NCBI RefSeq assembly: GCF_028682395.1
Contig: NZ_JANHLC010000008.1
Location: 124,001-188,000, forward strand
Reading direction: 5' to 3'
Source of the DNA: Pseudomonas putida
Lineage (GTDB): Bacteria; Pseudomonadota; Gammaproteobacteria; Pseudomonadales; Pseudomonadaceae
Length of the DNA: 64,000 nt
Below the pieces are notes generated by a model. That model saw nothing but the letters and a program-made list of their open reading frames with translations, ran no database searches and had not been told where the DNA came from. Position 1 is the first letter of the stretch, and the number at the start of each line of letters is the position of its first letter. Positions 43,477-52,889 of this stretch are shown piece after piece. The position numbers and the translations under genes were made by a program.

Positions 43477-43944
43477 TCATTTGGCGTCTTTGCTAACGGT
43501 ATTGAGCAGGAATTTGCCGATCAGGTCCTCAAGTACCAGCGATGACTGGGTGTCATGGATGGTCCCGCCATCCTTGAGCAGGCTGTCTTCCCCGCCCACG
43601 CTGATGCCGATGTATTTCTCGCCGAGCAGCCCAGCGGTAAGAATAGAAGCCGTGGAGTCGGTTGGCAGATTATCCACACGTTTTTCCACCTGCAGGGTCA
43701 CCCGCCCGGTGAAGCTGTCGCGATCCAGGTCGATGGCCGTGACCTTGCCGATCGTCACGCCAGCCATGGTGACCTTGGCCCGGACGGTCAAACCGGCAAT
43801 ATTGTCGAAATAGGCATACAGCTTGTAAGTGTCGTTGCTCGCGCTCGGCGACAGGCCGCTGACGCGAAGAGCCAGCAGCAGCACAGCAAGGATGCCAGCC
43901 AGCATGAACAGGCCGACACCGATTTCCAGGGTGCGGTTTTGCAT
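43477..43944 (-). CDS. mlaD: MCE-domain phospholipid transport protein MlaD
   Basis: A 155-residue inner-membrane-anchored MCE protein. Residues 8-29 form the membrane helix (IGVGLFMLAGILAVLLLALRV). The MCE domain follows (YKLYAYFDNIAGLTVRAKVTMAGVTIGKV, LTAGLLGEKYIGI). MlaD makes the hexameric periplasmic ring of the complex. Its start overlaps the mlaE stop by one base. Confidence 0.95.
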   Translation of the reverse strand: MQNRTLEIGVGLFMLAGILAVLLLALRVSGLSPSASNDTYKLYAYFDNIAGLTVRAKVTMAGVTIGKVTAIDLDRDSFTGRVTLQVEKRVDNLPTDSTASILTAGLLGEKYIGISVGGEDSLLKDGGTIHDTQSSLVLEDLIGKFLLNTVSKDAK

Positions 43945-44741
43945 CAGAAATCTCCAAACATCAAGGCGGTCAGAATAAAGTCCAGGCCGAGGACTGCCAG
44001 CGAGGCATACACCACGGTCTTGGTTGTGGCACGGCTGATCCCTTCTGAAGTGGGCTCGCAGTCATACCCCTGAAACACGGCAATCCAGGTCACAACGAAA
44101 GCAAAGACGACGCTCTTGATGACACCATTGAGTACGTCACCAGTGAACGACACGCTGTTCTGCATGTTCGCCCAGTAGGATCCTTCATAAACACCCAGCC
44201 AGTCGACGGCGACCCACGAGCCGCCCCAGATCCCGACGACGCTGAAGATCATCGCCAGCAACGGCAGGGAAATAAAACCGGCCCACAAGCGGGGAGCGAC
44301 GATGTACTTGAGCGGATCGACACCGATCATTTCCAGACTGGAAAGCTGCTCGGTGGACTTCATATTGCCGATTTCGGCGGTCAACGCCGAACCGGCGCGC
44401 CCCGCGAATAGCAGCGCGGTCACCACCGGCCCGAGCTCGCGCAACAGCGTCAGCGCAACCATCTGCCCGACCGCCTGCTCCGAACCATAGCTGGAAAGGA
44501 TGTTGAACCCCTGCAGCGCCAACACCATGCCGATAAAGACCCCGGAGACCACAATGATCACCAGGGACATCACACCGACCGAATGCAGCTGGCGAACCAG
44601 CAGGCCGAAACCGCCGCCGATCCCGCCGCGACCGATCAGTACATGAAACAGGAAGATTGATGAGCGCCCGAGCACGGCGAGCAGATCGATCCCCGAGCGC
44701 CCGAACAAGCGTACGCGCTCTATTAATGATTGCTTGCGCAT
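43944..44741 (-). CDS. mlaE: Phospholipid ABC transporter permease MlaE
   Basis: A 265-residue permease with the family's MlaE/YrbE pattern: GVMSLVIIVVSGVFIGMVLALQG, GRAGSALTAEIGNMKSTEQLSSLEMIGVDPLKYIVAPRLWAGFISLPLLAMIF. It forms the inner-membrane channel of MlaFEDB. The mlaF TGA and mlaE ATG share one base (TGATG), indicating tight coupling. Confidence 0.95.
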   Translation of the reverse strand: MRKQSLIERVRLFGRSGIDLLAVLGRSSIFLFHVLIGRGGIGGGFGLLVRQLHSVGVMSLVIIVVSGVFIGMVLALQGFNILSSYGSEQAVGQMVALTLLRELGPVVTALLFAGRAGSALTAEIGNMKSTEQLSSLEMIGVDPLKYIVAPRLWAGFISLPLLAMIFSVVGIWGGSWVAVDWLGVYEGSYWANMQNSVSFTGDVLNGVIKSVVFAFVVTWIAVFQGYDCEPTSEGISRATTKTVVYASLAVLGLDFILTALMFGDF

Positions 44742-45550
44742 CAGCGCTTCCCCAGAAGATCGGTACGGTAGTCCGTCGCCGGAAAATGGAACGGCACCGG
44801 GCCATCCGGATCACCGGTCATAAACTGCCGGATACGTGGATTGTCGGCATTCATCAGCTCTTCAGGCGTACCCTGCCCCAACACCTGGCCATCACCGACC
44901 ACATAGAGGTAGTCGGCAATACTCGCGGTTTCGGCCAGATCATGGGAAACAACGATGCTGGTGATCCCCAGCGCGTCGTTGAGCAGGCGGATCAAACGCA
45001 CCAGCACGCCCATGGCAATGGGATCCTGGCCGACAAAGGGCTCGTCATACATCAGGATCTGCGGATCGAGGGCAATTGCCCGGGCCAGCGCGACCCGGCG
45101 CTTCATGCCGCCGGACAGTTCGTCGGGCATCAGCCCGATCGCGCCCCGCAACCCGACCGCCTGCAACTTGAGCAGGACGATATCGCGGATCATTTCTTCC
45201 GGCAGTTCAGTATGCACACGCAGCGGAAACGCCACGTTCTCGAAGACATCCAGGTCGGTGAACAGCGCCCCGCTCTGGAACAGCACGCCCATATGCTTGC
45301 GGGCATCGAACAGGTCGCTGCGCGACAGGGACGGCAAATTCTGGCCGTTGACCCAGACTTCGCCGCCGTTCGGACGCAGTTGCGCGCCCATCAGGCGCAG
45401 CAGCGTGGTCTTGCCACACCCGGAAGGCCCCATGATGCCGGTAACCTTGCCGCGTGGAATGCGTATGTCGACATTATTGAAGATGCTGCGCGTACCGCGC
45501 TTGAAGGTCACTCCCTTCAGCTCGACCGCGTAAGCGTTATCGGCACTCAT
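44741..45550 (-). CDS. mlaF: Phospholipid ABC transporter ATPase MlaF
   Basis: A 269-residue ATPase driving Mla transport. Walker A GPSGCGKT (41-48), signature LSGGMKRR, Walker B ILMYDEPF and H-loop VSHDL are intact. The ATG at 45550 has AAGGAG at good spacing; the open frame beyond to 45805 is not coding. First gene of mlaFEDCB, divergent from kdsD, with a candidate -10 TATAGT at 45639-45644 on the minus strand. Confidence 0.95.
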   Translation of the reverse strand: MSADNAYAVELKGVTFKRGTRSIFNNVDIRIPRGKVTGIMGPSGCGKTTLLRLMGAQLRPNGGEVWVNGQNLPSLSRSDLFDARKHMGVLFQSGALFTDLDVFENVAFPLRVHTELPEEMIRDIVLLKLQAVGLRGAIGLMPDELSGGMKRRVALARAIALDPQILMYDEPFVGQDPIAMGVLVRLIRLLNDALGITSIVVSHDLAETASIADYLYVVGDGQVLGQGTPEELMNADNPRIRQFMTGDPDGPVPFHFPATDYRTDLLGKR

Positions 45551-45796
45551 CAAAACTCCTTGTGATGCAGCCTCTTGTTCGAACGCGCGGCTCAGGAAAC
45601 AAGGCACACACTCTCGCAGCGGGCCGAACAGGCGGCGAACTATATCATTGCTGATACGGAGCGCCCAAGGCCGAAGCAGGCGCCGGACAGCAACACGACA
45701 GGCAGGCGTGATATTAACGGGTGCAAAACCCAAGAGCCGCGTAGAAGCGCACCAAACAAACCGACGTACTAGTGTAAGCAGACGCCTTATTACAGT

Positions 45797-45802
45797 TATA
45801 AT
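45797..45802 (+). promoter_or_regulatory. Candidate -10 box of the kdsD-lpt operon
   Basis: TATAAT perfectly matches the sigma-70 -10 consensus 35 bases before the kdsD start codon. The -35 region is poor. The 286-base divergent gap towards mlaF shows no other gene. Confidence 0.55.
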
Positions 45803-45836
45803 CACCAGCTTTTCATCAGGCTAACCGATTCCACAC

Positions 45837-46811
45837 ATGAGCCAGTCCAGCGACCTGATTCAATCGGCACAACGCACCATTCGCCTCGAAATCGAAGCCG
45901 TAGAAGGCTTGCTGCCCCACATCGACGCTGATTTCGTACGCGCTTGCGAGATGATTCTGACCAGTAAAGGCCGAGTGGTTGTAGTAGGCATGGGTAAATC
46001 CGGGCACGTCGGCAACAAGATCGCCGCGACCCTGGCCAGCACGGGCACCCCTTCGTTTTTTGTCCATCCGGCCGAAGCCAGCCACGGCGACATGGGCATG
46101 ATTACCCGTGACGACATTATTCTCGCGCTCTCCAACTCCGGTAGCACCGCGGAAATCGTGACACTGCTGCCGCTGATCAAGCGCCTCGGTATCCAGCTGA
46201 TCAGCCTGACCGGCAACCCCGACTCGCCGCTGGCCAAGGCCGCCGAGGTCAACCTGAATGCGCGAGTCGCCCAGGAAGCCTGCCCGCTGAACCTTGCACC
46301 GACCTCTTCGACCACCGCCGCACTGGTCATGGGCGATGCCCTGGCCGTTGCGCTGCTCGAGGCCCGCGGTTTTACTGCCGAAGATTTCGCCTTTTCCCAC
46401 CCCGGCGGCGCACTGGGTCGACGCCTGTTGCTCAAGGTCGAGAACGTCATGCATGCCGGCGACGAACTGCCGCAAGTCCTGCGCGGCACCCTGTTGAAGG
46501 ACGCCCTGATGGAAATGACCCACAAGGGCCTGGGCATGACCGTGGTACTGGAAACCGACGGGCGGCTGGCAGGGATTTTCACCGACGGCGACCTGCGTCG
46601 CGCCCTGGACCGCAGTATCGATGTGCGCACCGCAACCATCGATGACGTAATGACCCCCCATGGCCGCACGGCCCGCGCCGAGATGCTCGCGGCCGAAGCG
46701 CTGAAGATCATGGAAGACCATAAAATCAGCGCCCTGGTCGTGGTCGACCAGCACGACCACCCGGTCGGGGCCCTGAACATGCACGACTTGCTGCGCGCAG
46801 GAGTGATGTAA
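45837..46811 (+). CDS. kdsD: Arabinose-5-phosphate isomerase
   Basis: A 324-residue enzyme making arabinose 5-phosphate for KDO synthesis. The N-terminal SIS domain has GMGKSGHVGNKIAATLASTGTPSFFVHPAEASHGDMG and SNSGSTAEIV; two C-terminal CBS domains follow (TVVLETDGRLAGIFTDGDLRR; ISALVVVDQHDHPVGALNMHDLL). First gene of the kdsD-kdsC-lptC-lptA-lptB run. Confidence 0.96.
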   Translation: MSQSSDLIQSAQRTIRLEIEAVEGLLPHIDADFVRACEMILTSKGRVVVVGMGKSGHVGNKIAATLASTGTPSFFVHPAEASHGDMGMITRDDIILALSNSGSTAEIVTLLPLIKRLGIQLISLTGNPDSPLAKAAEVNLNARVAQEACPLNLAPTSSTTAALVMGDALAVALLEARGFTAEDFAFSHPGGALGRRLLLKVENVMHAGDELPQVLRGTLLKDALMEMTHKGLGMTVVLETDGRLAGIFTDGDLRRALDRSIDVRTATIDDVMTPHGRTARAEMLAAEALKIMEDHKISALVVVDQHDHPVGALNMHDLLRAGVM

Positions 46812-47336
46812 ATGAGCGAAGATCTGCTGCAACGCGGCAAAGCCATCAAGCTGGCGGTATTTGACGTCGACGGCGTACTGACCGACGGGCGCCTGTATTT
46901 CCTGGAAGACGGCAGCGAATTCAAGACCTTCAACACGCTCGATGGCCAGGGCATCAAGATGCTGATGGCCGCCGGCGTGCAGACCGCCATTATCAGCGGC
47001 CGCAAGACCCCGGTGGTTGAACGCCGCGCCAAGAACCTCGGCATTCCCCACCTTTATCAAGGCCGTGAAGATAAATTGGTCGTACTTGACGAGCTTCTTG
47101 GCCAACTCAACCTAAGCTATGAACAGGTCGCCTACCTGGGCGATGATCTGCCTGATCTGCCGGTGATCCGCCGCGTCGGCCTGGGCATGGCAGTTGCCAA
47201 TGCCGCCGGTTTCGTTCGCGAGCATGCCCATGGCGTGACCCAGGCCCGCGGCGGCGAAGGCGCCGCGCGTGAGTTCTGCGAATTGATCCTGCGCGCCCAG
47301 GGCCACCTCGAAGCGGCCCACGCCGCCTACCTGTAG
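46812..47336 (+). CDS. kdsC: 3-deoxy-D-manno-octulosonate 8-phosphate phosphatase
   Basis: A 174-residue HAD phosphatase, nucleophile D18 and D20 in FDVDGVLTDG, later motif YLGDDLPDLPVI. It releases KDO from KDO-8-phosphate. It begins at the base following the kdsD stop. Confidence 0.95.
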   Translation: MSEDLLQRGKAIKLAVFDVDGVLTDGRLYFLEDGSEFKTFNTLDGQGIKMLMAAGVQTAIISGRKTPVVERRAKNLGIPHLYQGREDKLVVLDELLGQLNLSYEQVAYLGDDLPDLPVIRRVGLGMAVANAAGFVREHAHGVTQARGGEGAAREFCELILRAQGHLEAAHAAYL

Positions 47337-47344
47337 AGCCTTTT

Positions 47345-47917
47345 ATGCCGATCAAGAAAATTCGCAGCATCCTGCTATTTGCCGCAATAGCCGCCCTGTT
47401 CGCAGCGGTTGGCTACTGGAACATCAGCCCTGAGCGCTTCCTGGACAAACCTCAGGTCGAGATCAATGAAGCCGAGATCGATTACTACGCGATCAACGCC
47501 CACAGCGTGCAATACCTGGAAGACGGCAAACTGCAGTACGAGATGACCGCGGACAAGGTCGAGCACGTCAAGGCCAGCGACATTACCCTCCTGACCCAGC
47601 CGGACCTGCAGATGTATCGCGGCACCGCATTCCCCTGGCACGTCCAGAGCGAGCGCGGCGAAGTCAATCCCGGCGGCACCGAGGTCGAGCTGATCGACTC
47701 CGTGCGCATTGCCCGCACCGATGAAAAGAACCGCAAGACGCTGATCACCACTAGCCGCATGACCGTATTCCCGCAGAAGCAATATGCGCAAACCCAGCAA
47801 GCCGTTAGAATCGACGGCGCTGGCGGTGTGACGACGGCCAAGGGAATGAAAGCGTATTTGAACGATGGCCGGATGAACCTGCTATCAAACGTAAGAGGAC
47901 AGTATGAGGCTCGTTAA
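47345..47917 (+). CDS. lptC: LPS export system protein LptC
   Basis: A 190-residue single-spanning inner-membrane protein: N-terminal helix SILLFAAIAALFAAVGYW, then a periplasmic beta-jellyroll (EIDYYAINAHSVQYLEDGKLQYEMTADKVEH). LptC passes LPS from LptB2FG to LptA. Its end overlaps lptA by 14 bases. Confidence 0.94.
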   Translation: MPIKKIRSILLFAAIAALFAAVGYWNISPERFLDKPQVEINEAEIDYYAINAHSVQYLEDGKLQYEMTADKVEHVKASDITLLTQPDLQMYRGTAFPWHVQSERGEVNPGGTEVELIDSVRIARTDEKNRKTLITTSRMTVFPQKQYAQTQQAVRIDGAGGVTTAKGMKAYLNDGRMNLLSNVRGQYEAR

Positions 47918-48449
47918 AACCCTCCCTTTATTGCTCAGCCTGAGCGCAGCACTGGGAAGCGTGTGCGCCTGGGCTCTGCCGACTGACCGCGATCAGCCCA
48001 TCCGCATTCAGGCCGACGATGCACAACTCGATGACAAGCAAGGCGTAGCCACCTACAAGGGCGATGTGATCATCACCCAGGGTTCGATGAAGATCACCGG
48101 CAACACCGTGACCATCACCCGTACCGCTGGCGGCGATATCGACGTCGTGACCTCGGTTGGCAACCTGGCGTATTTCGAGCAACAGCAATCCGCTGCCAAG
48201 CCGGACAAGGTCCAGGCCTACGCCGTGACCATCCAGTACCATGCCGCGCAGAACCGCATCGTGCTGATCGACAAGGCCAAGGTCATCAACGACGGCAATA
48301 CCACCGAAGGCGAGAAGATCGTCTACGACACCGTCAAGCAGGTCGCCAATGCCGGCCGCGCCACCGGGACCAGCATCTCGGCACCGCGCCCACGGATTGA
48401 CATGGTGATCCAGCCGAAGAAGAAAACCGACCAGCAGAAGGCCCAGTAA
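47904..48449 (+). CDS. lptA: LPS transport periplasmic protein LptA
   Basis: A 181-residue periplasmic bridge protein with a signal peptide (LVKTLPLLLSLSAALGSVCAWA) and a beta-jellyroll (IRIQADDAQLDDKQGVATYKGDVIITQGSMKI). It forms the filament carrying LPS across the periplasm. The stop shares one base with the lptB start (TAATG). The C-terminus is basic and charged. Confidence 0.95.
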   Translation: MRLVKTLPLLLSLSAALGSVCAWALPTDRDQPIRIQADDAQLDDKQGVATYKGDVIITQGSMKITGNTVTITRTAGGDIDVVTSVGNLAYFEQQQSAAKPDKVQAYAVTIQYHAAQNRIVLIDKAKVINDGNTTEGEKIVYDTVKQVANAGRATGTSISAPRPRIDMVIQPKKKTDQQKAQ

Positions 48450-49174
48450 TGGCAACTCTGAAAGCCCAGCATCTGGCCAAGAGCTACAAGAGTCGCCAGG
48501 TGGTGCGTGATGTCAGCCTGTCGATCGACAGCGGGCAGATCGTCGGCCTGCTCGGCCCCAACGGAGCAGGCAAGACCACCTGCTTCTACATGATTGTCGG
48601 CCTGGTCCAGGCCGATCAGGGCCGCGTCCTGATCGACGACCAGGACGTCAGCCATCAACCGATGCATGGTCGCGCACGCGCCGGCATCGGCTACCTGCCG
48701 CAGGAAGCGTCGATCTTTCGCAAGCTCTCGGTCGCCGACAACATCATGGCGATCCTGGAGACACGCAAGGAACTGGACCGTACGGGCCGCAAGAAAGAGC
48801 TGGAAAGCCTGTTGCAGGAGTTCCACATCAGCCATATCCGCGACAACCTCGGCATGAGCCTGTCCGGTGGTGAGCGCCGTCGCGTGGAAATTGCCCGTGC
48901 GCTGGCCACCGCGCCCAAGTTCATCCTGCTCGATGAACCCTTTGCCGGTGTCGACCCGATCTCGGTCGGCGACATCAAGCAGATCATCCATCACCTCAAG
49001 GCCAAGGGCATCGGCGTACTGATCACCGACCACAACGTCCGCGAGACCCTGGATATCTGTGAAACGGCCTATATCGTCAACGATGGCCAACTGATCGCCG
49101 AAGGCGACGCTGAAACCATCCTTGCCAACGAGCTGGTGAAAGAAGTTTATCTGGGCCACGAGTTCCGCCTGTAA
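48449..49174 (+). CDS. lptB: LPS export ABC transporter ATPase LptB
   Basis: A 241-residue ATPase powering LPS extraction with LptF and LptG. Walker A GPNGAGKT (36-43), signature LSGGERRR (138-145), Walker B FILLDEPFAGVDP and H-loop ITDHNVRETL are all intact. Last gene of the LPS run before rpoN. Confidence 0.97.
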   Translation: MATLKAQHLAKSYKSRQVVRDVSLSIDSGQIVGLLGPNGAGKTTCFYMIVGLVQADQGRVLIDDQDVSHQPMHGRARAGIGYLPQEASIFRKLSVADNIMAILETRKELDRTGRKKELESLLQEFHISHIRDNLGMSLSGGERRRVEIARALATAPKFILLDEPFAGVDPISVGDIKQIIHHLKAKGIGVLITDHNVRETLDICETAYIVNDGQLIAEGDAETILANELVKEVYLGHEFRL

Positions 49175-49265
49175 ACATCGCCATACAGGGCCCCACGCTC
49201 GCGCAGTAAAAATATGAATTTTTTTATTACGCGGGCGACCTAGGCAAACGCGACGATTTCAGGCA

Positions 49266-49271
49266 TATAAT
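49266..49271 (+). promoter_or_regulatory. Candidate -10 box for rpoN
   Basis: TATAAT 78 bases before rpoN within an AT-rich patch of the 175-base lptB-rpoN gap. No clear -35. A GGCGC-TCC-GGCGCC dyad follows downstream, near 49285-49298. Confidence 0.45.
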
Positions 49272-49349
49272 TTGCTTAATTTTGGCGCTCCGGCGCCCTT
49301 GTAGTGGATGGCGCATGCGCGCCGGCGAATAAGGTGTTAAGCCCCTGCC

Positions 49350-50843
49350 ATGAAACCATCGCTAGTCTTGAGAATGGGCCAGCAGCTGACGATGACACCT
49401 CAGCTGCAACAGGCCATCCGCCTGCTCCAATTGTCGACCCTGGACCTGCAACAGGAAATCCAGGAGGCGCTGGAATCCAATCCGATGCTCGAACGCCAGG
49501 AAGAAGGCGACGACTTCGATAACACGGATCCCCTCGCCGACAACCTCGAGCACACCCCCAATACCGAACCCCAGGAACCCTCCTATCAGGAAACCACCCC
49601 CACGGTGGATAACCTCGAGGAAGGCGAATGGAACGAACGCATCCCCAACGAGCTGCCCGTCGACACCGCCTGGGAAGACGTGTACCAGACCAGCGCCAGC
49701 AGCCTGCCCAGCAGCGATGACGATGAGTGGGACTTCACGACCCGCACCTCCGTCGGCGAGAGCCTGCAAAGCCACCTGCTCTGGCAATTGAACCTGGCCC
49801 CGATGTCCGACACCGATCGGCTGATCGCCGTGACCTTGATCGATTGCATCAACAACCAGGGCTACCTTGACGAGTCACTGGAAGAGATCCTCGAAGCTTT
49901 CGATCCGGAACTGGATATCGAACTGGATGAAATCGAAGCGGTGCTGCACCGCATCCAGCAATTCGAGCCCGCAGGCATCGCCGCGCGCAACCTGGGTGAA
50001 TGCCTGCTGCTGCAACTGCGCCAACTGCCCGCCAAGACGCCATGGCTTGTCGAAGCCCAGCGCCTGGTCAGCGACTACATCGACCTGCTCGGCAGTCGCG
50101 ACTACAGCCAGCTGATGCGGCGCATGAAGCTCAAGGAAGACGAACTGCGCCAGGTCATCGAACTGGTCCAGAGCCTCAACCCGCGACCCGGCTCACAAAT
50201 CGAATCGAGCGAAGCCGAATACGTTGTCCCGGATGTGATCGTACGCAAGGACAACGAGCGCTGGCTGGTCGAGCTCAATCAGGAGTCCGTGCCGCGCCTG
50301 CGCGTCAATCCGCAGTACGCAGGCTTCGTTCGGCGCGCCGACACCAGCGCCGACAACACCTTTATGCGCAACCAGTTGCAGGAAGCGCGCTGGTTTATCA
50401 AGAGCCTGCAAAGCCGCAACGAAACCCTGATGAAAGTCGCCACCCAGATCGTCGAGCACCAGCGCGGCTTTCTCGAATATGGCGACGAAGCGATGAAGCC
50501 GTTGGTCCTGCACGATATCGCCGAAGCGGTGGGCATGCATGAGTCGACCATTTCCCGGGTCACCACCCAGAAGTACATGCACACACCACGGGGCATCTAC
50601 GAGCTCAAGTACTTTTTCTCGAGCCACGTCAGCACCTCCGAAGGGGGCGAATGTTCGTCCACGGCGATCCGCGCGATCATCAAAAAACTGGTTGCCGCGG
50701 AAAATCAGAAAAAGCCGTTGAGTGACAGCAAGATCGCTGGTTTACTGGAGGCACAAGGCATTCAGGTCGCCCGTCGTACCGTCGCTAAGTACCGCGAATC
50801 CCTTGGGATCGCGCCTTCAAGCGAACGCAAGCGGTTGATGTAA
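49350..50843 (+). CDS. rpoN: RNA polymerase sigma-54 factor
   Basis: A 497-residue sigma-54. The activator-binding N-terminal region is Gln/Leu-rich (MKPSLVLRMGQQLTMTPQLQQAIRLLQLS). Acidic linker about 48-130. Core-binding and helix-turn-helix parts follow, and the RpoN box ARRTVAKYRE lies at 474-483. It directs nitrogen, motility and many catabolic genes with enhancer-binding proteins. Head of the conserved rpoN-hpf-ptsN-rapZ-ptsO cluster. Confidence 0.98.
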   Translation: MKPSLVLRMGQQLTMTPQLQQAIRLLQLSTLDLQQEIQEALESNPMLERQEEGDDFDNTDPLADNLEHTPNTEPQEPSYQETTPTVDNLEEGEWNERIPNELPVDTAWEDVYQTSASSLPSSDDDEWDFTTRTSVGESLQSHLLWQLNLAPMSDTDRLIAVTLIDCINNQGYLDESLEEILEAFDPELDIELDEIEAVLHRIQQFEPAGIAARNLGECLLLQLRQLPAKTPWLVEAQRLVSDYIDLLGSRDYSQLMRRMKLKEDELRQVIELVQSLNPRPGSQIESSEAEYVVPDVIVRKDNERWLVELNQESVPRLRVNPQYAGFVRRADTSADNTFMRNQLQEARWFIKSLQSRNETLMKVATQIVEHQRGFLEYGDEAMKPLVLHDIAEAVGMHESTISRVTTQKYMHTPRGIYELKYFFSSHVSTSEGGECSSTAIRAIIKKLVAAENQKKPLSDSKIAGLLEAQGIQVARRTVAKYRESLGIAPSSERKRLM

Positions 50844-50923
50844 CCGCAAGGGCGAGCCACAGCGTTCCAGTGGCAGGCAACCCAGCCTGCCGCTTTATGC
50901 ACTGGCAACGAAGGAGAAGCTGT

Positions 50924-51229
50924 ATGCAAGTCAACATCAGTGGACACCAACTGGAAGTGACCAAGCCCCTGCGCGAATACATCGAGCTCAAACTGAAGAA
51001 GCTCGAAGGGCATTTTGACAAGATTACCAATGTGCAGGTAACGATGGCTGTCGAGAAACTGAAGCAGAAAATCGAAGCCACGCTGCATATCCACGGTGGA
51101 GAGGTGGTCGCAAATGCCGAACATGATGACATGTATGCCGCGATTGACCTGCTCACTGACAAGCTTGACCGCCAACTGAAAAAGCATAAGGAAAAGCACC
51201 TCCACCTGCTCCAGGGCACAGGTCGCTAA
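50924..51229 (+). CDS. hpf: Ribosome hibernation promoting factor (short)
   Basis: A 101-residue HPF/YfiA protein (MQVNISGHQLEVTKPLREYIELKLKKL, VTMAVEKLKQKIEATLHIHG). Short HPF binds the decoding centre and promotes 100S dimers in stationary phase. The ATG at 50924 has AAGGAGAAG at good spacing. Lies 80 bases after rpoN. Confidence 0.95.
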   Translation: MQVNISGHQLEVTKPLREYIELKLKKLEGHFDKITNVQVTMAVEKLKQKIEATLHIHGGEVVANAEHDDMYAAIDLLTDKLDRQLKKHKEKHLHLLQGTGR

Positions 51230-51241
51230 CACTCCCCACTC

Positions 51242-51706
51242 ATGATCCGACTTGAAAACATCCTGACCCCCGGCCGTTCCCTCGTGAACGTGCCGGGCGG
51301 CAGTAAAAAGCGCGTACTTGAACAGATTGCCAACCTGATCGGCCGAGAAGTGCCGGATCTGGCCACGCAAGATGTCTACGAGAGCCTGATTGCCCGCGAG
51401 AAACTCGGTTCGACCGGTTTCGGCAACGGCATCGCCATTCCCCACTGCCGCCTCAAGGGCTGCGAAGCGCCGATCAGCGCCTTGCTGCACCTGGATGCCC
51501 CCATTGATTTCGACGCCATCGACGGTGCGCCGGTCGACCTGCTGTTCGTGTTGTTGGTCCCGGAAGCCGCCACCGATGCTCACCTGGAACTGCTAAGGCA
51601 AATCGCCAGCATGCTTGATCGCAAGGACGTTCGCGACCAACTGCGCAGCGCGTCCAGCAACGAAGCCCTGTATCAGGTTGTCCTGAACGCCCAAAACGGT
51701 CAGTAA
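51242..51706 (+). CDS. ptsN: Nitrogen PTS EIIA component PtsN
   Basis: A 154-residue EIIA-Ntr. The phosphorylated histidine is H68 in GNGIAIPHCRLKG. It is a regulatory phosphocarrier, not a sugar transporter part, in contact with PtsO (NPr) and PtsP; in Pseudomonas it controls carbon and nitrogen balance and potassium. Twelve bases after hpf. Confidence 0.95.
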   Translation: MIRLENILTPGRSLVNVPGGSKKRVLEQIANLIGREVPDLATQDVYESLIAREKLGSTGFGNGIAIPHCRLKGCEAPISALLHLDAPIDFDAIDGAPVDLLFVLLVPEAATDAHLELLRQIASMLDRKDVRDQLRSASSNEALYQVVLNAQNGQ

Positions 51707-51708
51707 TC

Positions 51709-52566
51709 ATGCGCTTGATCATCGTCAGCGGCCGGTCCGGCTCAGGTAAAAGCACCGCCCTCGATGTACTCGAGGACCACGGCTACTACTGCATTGACAA
51801 CCTGCCGGCAGGATTGCTGCCGGAGCTTGCCGAACGCGCTTTGATCCATACCGAGTTGGCCCAGCCACTGGTCGCCGTGTCGATTGACGCACGCAACCTG
51901 CCGAGCCACCTGTCGCGCTTCCCACAGTTGCTCGAGGAAGTCCGCAGCCGGCATATCCAGTGCGATGTGCTGTACCTGGATGCCGACGAGGAAACTCTGC
52001 TAAAGCGTTTCTCCGAGACCCGTCGCCGCCACCCGCTCAGCACGGCCAATCGTTCGCTGGCCGAGGCCATCCGCGATGAGACCGCGCTGCTGGGCCCTAT
52101 CGCCGACCTCGCGGACCTCAAGGTCAATACCACCAATCTGAACCTGTACCAGTTGCGTGACACCATCAAGCTCCGCCTGCTGAACCAGCCGGAGCCCGGC
52201 ACCGCATTTTTGATCGAGTCATTTGGCTTCAAGCGCGGCATGCCGGTGGATGCCGACCTGGTGTTCGATGTCCGCTGCCTGCCCAACCCCTACTGGAAAC
52301 CCGAGCTGCGCGAGCAGTCCGGGCTCGACCAGCCGGTGGCCGAATACCTGGCCGCGCAACCCGACGTCGAAGAGATGTACCAGGACATCTCAAGCTATCT
52401 GCACAAGTGGCTTCCCCGCTTCGCGGCCAGCAACCGGGCCTATGTCACCATCGCCATTGGCTGCACCGGCGGGCATCACCGCTCTGTCTACCTGACCGAA
52501 CGCCTGGGCCTGGCCCTGCAGCAATCCCTGAAGAACGTCCAGGTCCGCCACCGCGACCTAAGCTAA
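51709..52566 (+). CDS. rapZ: RNase adapter protein RapZ
   Basis: A 285-residue P-loop protein: Walker A GRSGSGKS (8-15), LTSFGFK-type LIESFGFKRGMPVDADLVFDVRCLPNPYW and the C-terminal sensing site IGCTGGHHRSVYLTERLG. RapZ binds glucosamine-6-phosphate and, in enterobacteria, targets GlmZ to RNase E. Two bases after the ptsN stop. Confidence 0.95.
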   Translation: MRLIIVSGRSGSGKSTALDVLEDHGYYCIDNLPAGLLPELAERALIHTELAQPLVAVSIDARNLPSHLSRFPQLLEEVRSRHIQCDVLYLDADEETLLKRFSETRRRHPLSTANRSLAEAIRDETALLGPIADLADLKVNTTNLNLYQLRDTIKLRLLNQPEPGTAFLIESFGFKRGMPVDADLVFDVRCLPNPYWKPELREQSGLDQPVAEYLAAQPDVEEMYQDISSYLHKWLPRFAASNRAYVTIAIGCTGGHHRSVYLTERLGLALQQSLKNVQVRHRDLS

Positions 52567-52580
52567 GGATCCACACCGCG

Positions 52581-52853
52581 ATGCCTGTTCTGGAAATTGA
52601 AATCATCAACAAGCTGGGGCTGCACGCCCGCGCATCAGCCAAGTTCGTCGGAATCGCCGGTCAGTACCCCTGCCAGATCCGCGTTGGACGCACCCTGGAA
52701 AGCATGGTCGACGGCAAGAGCATCATGGCGATGATGATGCTTGCGGCCGGCAAGGGCACGCGCATTCACCTCAAGACCGAAGGCGAGCAAGAGCAGGAAG
52801 CCCTGGACGCCCTGGCAAAGCTGATCAACAACTTCTTCGACGAAGGCGAGTAA
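52581..52853 (+). CDS. ptsO: Phosphocarrier protein NPr
   Basis: A 90-residue HPr-like protein. The phosphorylated histidine is H16 in NKLGLHARASAKFV; the Ser-region reads VDGKSIMAMMMLAAGKGT. Passes phosphate from PtsP to PtsN in the nitrogen PTS. Last gene of the rpoN cluster; convergent with the ZIP transporter gene. Confidence 0.95.
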   Translation: MPVLEIEIINKLGLHARASAKFVGIAGQYPCQIRVGRTLESMVDGKSIMAMMMLAAGKGTRIHLKTEGEQEQEALDALAKLINNFFDEGE

Positions 52854-52889
52854 CGGCCGGTTGCATAACCGCCCGCCCTCCCCTGGCCC

